From positions 6,262,047 to 6,273,272 of the forward strand of contig FN649741.1 in NCBI GenBank assembly GCA_000310025.1: a DNA stretch of 11,226 bases, given 5' to 3'. The position numbers and the translations under genes are program-made. Positions within the stretch are counted from its first letter, which is position 1, and each line of letters opens with the position of its first letter. Of the stretch, positions 7,720-11,226 are shown one piece after another. The DNA is from Ectocarpus siliculosus. Lineage: Eukaryota; Sar; Phaeophyceae; Ectocarpales; Ectocarpaceae. A model generated the notes under the pieces. The model had not been told where the DNA came from and made no database searches. It was given only the letters and a program-made list of their open reading frames with translations.

Positions 7720-8254
7720 CTATCTCCGAGTATCCAACGCGACACGCCCCTGGTCGTCGTCAAGTTCCCGTGAGGAGCTCGTGTCGTCGGTGCTGACTCC
7801 GGCACCGAGGAATGATCGGAAAAGCGCCGGCCAAGTCAAACTGTTGTCAGAAGGAGGAACATAACAGCTGTACATCTGGACTGTGGGACACGTATTATCT
7901 GAGGACCCAAGATAGGACCCGCCGCCCTCGAGGCCTGACTCGACCTCTTTCTGTTTTATTCTCCACCAGGTCCAAATTTCGCTGCATGTGATTAAAATCA
8001 TCCAGCGTGAAGATGGTCTTGGGTGGTACACGGAGGGTGTGCGGTGTGAATGATGAAACTGAGTGCCAATTTTTCTGTACTGGGACAGCGATGTTTTGGT
8101 TTGGGGTTTGGGGTTTTGAGGTTTGCATTTGCGGGCGACGCCCGTGAAAAGTACGGAAACCTTTTTTCTTACGCAGAGGCGGGCTGCACACTTGTCGATG
8201 AGTCGTCCTTGTTTTACCCACGTCCCCTCCGATTGTTCTCTGTTCGTTGGGCAC
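7720..8254 (-). pseudogene. possible broken coding sequence with a frame change
   Basis: On the minus strand one frame (about 8100-7960) reads like protein, including VPPKTIFTLDDFNHMQRNLD. Downstream of about 7960 a different minus frame becomes the protein-like one (YVPPSDNSLTWPALFRSFLG, then DDTSSSRELDDD), ending at a stop at 7720. A single frameshift or a short intron would join them. No family is recognised. The reading is impressionistic, based on residue composition. Confidence 0.2.
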
Positions 8255-8911
8255 GTACTTGTAGGGAATTGTAGACGGGGCAATCGTGTCCGTCCGTGTA
8301 AATCACTTGGTCGGTAGAGAGTCAGACAGAGAAGTCACCCCGGGGTTGCGCGACACACTTCCCAAGTTCATAGAAATGAAATTGCCCGTGAAACGCCAGA
8401 ACGTCAGCCCCGGACATCGACAAAACCGCGGATATTAAAAGGAGAAACCAACTGACCAGGCCAGGTACCACAGTACCCGACAATTGTCCTTCTGATCCAC
8501 AAAACACGTTTCGTGGCCAATGGTGATGTCTTCTCCGCTTCAACACGAAAAAATATACATAGAAAAATCTGCCTTCCGGATGCAAGTCTCAGCCGGCAAG
8601 TCGAACGTGAAAACCGTCGCAATGTACTGCAAACCTTTGCCAAGAGCAACTCTGCCTATCAATCCGCGGAGGGCAGTGCAAAGCGTTGAACACAACCTGG
8701 CCAAGCACAAATTAGCTCTTATTTACCGCGTTCAAATGGGCAAGCGTTCCGATCGAACTAACGGAAAGGTGTTATCGTTGGTGTTGTTGCGTGTGCCTCG
8801 TCTGCACATTCTCCAACTCGCTTCATGAACCCTCTGGGTTATGCTAGAACTTGTTTGTTTATTCCCCTGCATCCGTAGCATGCCACGAGGTTGTCGTCAC
8901 ATGTTTCTGCT

Positions 8912-9137
8912 TTACAATGGGATGCCAAAGAATCCTTGACATGTTTGCCTCGGTGCTGTGGCCGGCTGAAGAAGCAATAACCAAGCCCCCATCATGTCGA
9001 GAGGGACGTCGAAGGAATTGACAAATGGGCAATGGTCAAAATCGTCTACACCCAAACCACCAATAAACACGGCAGAGGAGCCCCGATGGTATGCCGCGAG
9101 ACAAATCCTTTCGAAGTTGATGCCCACAAGGGCTGCA
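8912..9137 (-). CDS. unrecognised open segment, minus strand
   Basis: This is an open frame of about 75 codons ending at a TAA at 8912. It includes AAYHRGSSAVFIGGLGVDDF and ends LLQPATAPRQTCQGFFGIPL. An in-frame TAG lies just upstream, and an AG acceptor (gattgcag) sits between that TAG and the open segment, so it could be a terminal exon. The upstream pyrimidine tract is weak. No domain is identified. Confidence 0.2.
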
Positions 9138-9459
9138 ATCTAGGCCCGTACCCATTGTAATCTACCCGAGAGCTTGCTCTGGACACCCACTATACCGGGA
9201 CCTGTGCGTTGTGTCCTCCAGCGGTGTCGACGAGTTTCAAGTTGCATGCGTGGGACAAAAGAACGCGGGAGATATTTCAAGAACGTCCGTGCGCACTTAT
9301 ACTAGGTGCACCCCGCAGTCAGTGCTGCACGTTTCCATTGAGGTTCATGCTCCCCACTCTCCAGCTACAGCTACGAACTCGTCCCTGAGGGCAGATCCAC
9401 CCCGCGGAGATTGCAACGATGTCAGAGTAATGTCTGAAGGTGGCGTTCAAGTTGATTAA
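9121..9459 (+). CDS. unrecognised open segment, plus strand
   Basis: This is an open stretch of about 112 codons following an in-frame TGA at 9118 and ending with TAA at 9457-9459. It begins PQGLQSRPVPIVIYPRACSG and ends VRVMSEGGVQVD. Amino-acid composition is balanced and not driven by simple repeats. There is no ATG near its start, so it would have to be an exon or a relic. Its first bases overlap the minus-strand candidate at 8912-9137. Confidence 0.22.
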   Translation, partial: CPQGLQSRPVPIVIYPRACSGHPLYRDLCVVSSSGVDEFQVACVGQKNAGDISRTSVRTYTRCTPQSVLHVSIEVHAPHSPATATNSSLRADPPRGDCNDVRVMSEGGVQVD

Positions 9460-9561
9460 TCTCGCTCGGCAATTACGCGTTCGCCTGGATTGGTTTAGAT
9501 TAGAGGCAGGAAGTGGTAATTTGCCACAAGTAAACGTTGGCGAAAAGTATACGTTCGGGTT

Positions 9562-9960
9562 CTATCGACGAGCTGGCCCCAGTTGCTCAGCTTCCCGGTA
9601 GCTGAAGCCAAGTAGAGCGAGATTCATCAAACGCACAGGACGGGACGCATGCAGGGAGCTGGCGGTGAAGCGTGCACGTGCGATCAAAACGGGAATCCAT
9701 TGTTTGCCCGACAGCCGGTTTTGTAACGACGACAACGCGAAGGTCGTGGCCTTGGCCGTCGGAGTTTCTAGAGACAAAGGGGGAAGATATTCTTGGCGCT
9801 CCGTCACCGGCATTAGCAAAGATGCGGGATTTGGTGCTGAAATGACAAAACTAGGAGGGAGCGACCCGGAATGAGATCTTCTCCGTTCCATCTTTGGCCG
9901 CCACGAACAAGTGGACCTATAGGAATGGAGGGCTTCGAAGTTGAAAGATTCCATTGGCAA
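9562..9960 (-). CDS. unrecognised open segment, minus strand (132 codons)
   Basis: This frame runs from 9960 to a TAG at 9562 and is rich in Ser, Pro, Ala and Leu (for example PPLSLETPTAKATTFALSSL). The plus strand over the same bases is also open for 70 codons (9665-9874). That composition can arise as the antisense of a real coding sequence, so the strand is uncertain. No family is recognised on either strand. Confidence 0.2.
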   Translation of the reverse strand: MPMESFNFEALHSYRSTCSWRPKMERRRSHSGSLPPSFVISAPNPASLLMPVTERQEYLPPLSLETPTAKATTFALSSLQNRLSGKQWIPVLIARARFTASSLHASRPVRLMNLALLGFSYREAEQLGPARR

Positions 9961-10066
9961 TACCTAGCATGACAAATGCTGCAAGAAGGAGAGGTCAACA
10001 AATCAACGGAGAGGGACTCATAGTTGTGCATGCCGTAGTCGTTAGACCATTGACCTCGCATCCCTA

Positions 10067-10522
10067 CAAAGCCGGGACGGAGCACGTCGGGATCTCACCG
10101 GACCAGGCTCAAGCGCGAAGCGCCGTGAGGCATTCGGCGAGTCGCATGGAGGGTGCGCTGCATCCTGCTAAGGGTGTTCGGTATCTTCTTGTGCTTTTCC
10201 TTGCATACGGATGACAGCTGCGAATGGTTTAATTTTTTTCTGGTGCTTTCACTTGCAGAGACATTTATGAGCACTGTGTAACTGCTTCGAGGGTGCTTGA
10301 CCAATTGAACACAACGTGGTGCGATCGACCCTTTGGGCGGAGTGAGGGTTCTCCACCCCGCACAACATGATCTACTCGACCACCATTATGGTTAACGCAA
10401 AAAAAAAAACACAGAAGAAGAAAAATAAAAGCGGTAACCTTGTTGTCGAGCTCACGAAGTGATCGGCGTGTTTTACAACGTCGTTGCTAAGCGACGAAAA
10501 CTCAACCCCGATGGCAAACACA
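10067..10522 (+). repeat. left arm of the inverted repeat
   Basis: The arm begins caaagccgggacggagc and ends with one copy, in reverse orientation, of the loop's tandem unit (10471-10522). Near its middle lies an A-rich stretch (10398-10435). Relative to the right arm it lacks about 13 bases just after the shared caggctc at about 10110. Confidence 0.9.
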
Positions 10523-10629
10523 GGGAGTAGGGGAAGAGGGATAGATGGATAGACAGCTTTTTTCTCGGCAGCGGTGGCAGGCAGTGTTTAGTTGTTAAAA
10601 CCAACCCCCCCCCCCTCCCCCCTCGGCCT

Positions 10630-10819
10630 TGTTTGCCATCGGGGTTTGGGTTTTCGTCGCTTGGCAACGACGTTGTAAAACAAGCCGCCCCCCCCGGTGT
10701 TTGCCATCGGGGTTGGGTTTTCGTCGCTTGGCAACGACGTTGTAAAACAAGCCCCCCACTCGGTGTTTGCCATCGGGATCGGGTTTTCGTCGCTTGGCAA
10801 CGACGTTGTAAAACAAGCC
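10630..10819 (+). repeat. tandem repeat, three units of about 66 bases
   Basis: Units start (tgtttgccatcgg) at 10630, 10698 and 10764. Each has a well-conserved core of about 57 bases ending gttgtaaaacaagcc, separated by C-rich spacers of variable length. Each core contains CGTCG and CGACG around an 8-base loop, with TTTT and AAAA further out, so it can fold into a hairpin. A degenerate further unit may lie at about 10558-10610. The third unit pairs with the single reverse-oriented copy in the left arm. Confidence 0.9.
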
Positions 10820-11226
10820 AATTCACTTCGTGAACTCGGCAACCAGGTTACCGTTTTTTTTTTTACCTCGGTTTTTTTTTTTGGCGGTAACCAAAATGGT
10901 GGTCGAGTAGATCATGTTGTGCGGGGTCGAGAACCCTCACTCCGCGCAACGGGGGATGATCGCACCACGTTGTGTTAAAATGGTCAAGCTTCCTCGAGGC
11001 AGTTACACAGTGCTTACAACTGTCTCTGGAAGTGAAAGCACCAGAAAATAAATTAAGTCATACGTAGCTGTCATCCGTACGCAAGGAAGTAAGCCAAGAT
11101 GCCGAACACCCTTAGCAGGATGCAGCTCACCCTTCATGCGACTCGCCAAATACCTCACGGCGCTTCGCGCTTGGTGATGTGAGAGCCTGGTCCGGTGAGA
11201 ACCCGGCGTGCTCCGTCCCGACTTTG
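10762..11226 (-). repeat. right arm of the inverted repeat (runs off the window)
   Basis: Read on the minus strand from 11226, this arm follows the left arm from its first base (caaag). It diverges mainly around the poly-A region, where it has two A runs instead of one A-rich stretch. Confidence 0.9.

Larger units (their letters stand above)
7501..10066. other. no confident gene; patchwork of coding-like stretches
   Basis: About 2.5 kb without any gene I can name. Protein-like open stretches occur on both strands: minus 8254-7720, plus 8520-8828, minus 9137-8912, plus 9121-9459 and minus 9960-9562. They are short, change frame or strand, and lack clear starts or splice sites. The most protein-like are annotated separately. 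The pattern fits eroded transposon or pseudogene sequence, or exons of genes I cannot assemble. Confidence 0.4.
10067..11226. mobile_element. large imperfect inverted repeat, possible foldback-type element
   Basis: The left arm (10067-10522) and right arm (about 10762-11226) match as reverse complements over more than 450 bases with scattered substitutions and small indels, roughly 85-90% identity by eye. The central loop of about 240 bases carries tandem units related to the inner ends of the arms. Both arms keep matching to the last base of the window, so the right arm may continue outside and no ends or target-site duplications can be defined. No transposase frame is visible inside. Long inverted arms with tandem repeats at the inner end resemble foldback elements. 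A palindromic duplication or an assembly artefact are alternatives. Confidence 0.5.

Noticed and set aside
7576-7773. Open frame containing AVTAYQ, reminiscent of T-box DNA-binding domains
   Set aside because: Only six residues match and the surrounding sequence shares nothing with the T-box domain.
10466-10485. 15-base match to the start of E. coli lacZ alpha (gttttacaacgtcgt), suggesting cloning-vector contamination
   Set aside because: From memory the similarity stops at both ends of this short stretch, and the sequence is part of a repeat present four times in the window. Coincidence is more likely.
1-11226. CRISPR array, bacterial operon, prophage or defence island
   Set aside because: There are no regularly spaced short repeats with unique spacers and no tightly packed co-oriented genes with ribosome binding sites. 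The clear gene has spliceosomal introns.

Overview
This is almost certainly nuclear DNA of a eukaryote. One gene can be recognised with confidence, and it is interrupted by two spliceosomal introns whose removal restores a conserved domain. The long stretches without a gene, GC-rich homopolymer and microsatellite tracts, introns of about 160-700 bases and an Ala/Gly/Ser-rich predicted protein would fit a stramenopile alga, for example a brown alga. That placement is an inference from style, because no taxonomic marker is present.

Layout. 1-92 holds a short coding-like fragment. 93-2018 has no confident gene; part of it may be 3' untranslated sequence of a gene to its right. 2019-5571 (minus strand) carries a multi-exon gene model of unknown family. 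Its two largest exons (5571-4690 and 3975-3333) are well supported by splice sites. Three smaller downstream exons (3174-3090, 2691-2592, 2387-2019) are phase-compatible but speculative, and together the five would encode about 692 residues. 5572-5967 is the divergent intergenic region, with a 60-base (GA)n/(CT)n tract and tandem CCAAT boxes. 5968-7083 (plus strand) is a three-exon gene for a 142-residue DUF952-family protein; its second intron uses a GC donor. 7084-10066 has no confident gene, only several coding-like open stretches on both strands with frame changes, resembling eroded transposon or pseudogene sequence. 10067-11226 is a large imperfect inverted repeat. Its loop carries a tandem array of about 66-base units, each able to form a hairpin; one arm runs off the window end, so this may be a foldback-type mobile element.

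The two genes are divergently arranged around a shared upstream region of about 400 bases and might share promoter elements. Nothing in the sequence shows that their products work together. I found no evidence for CRISPR, tRNA or rRNA genes, bacterial operons or a recognisable defence system.
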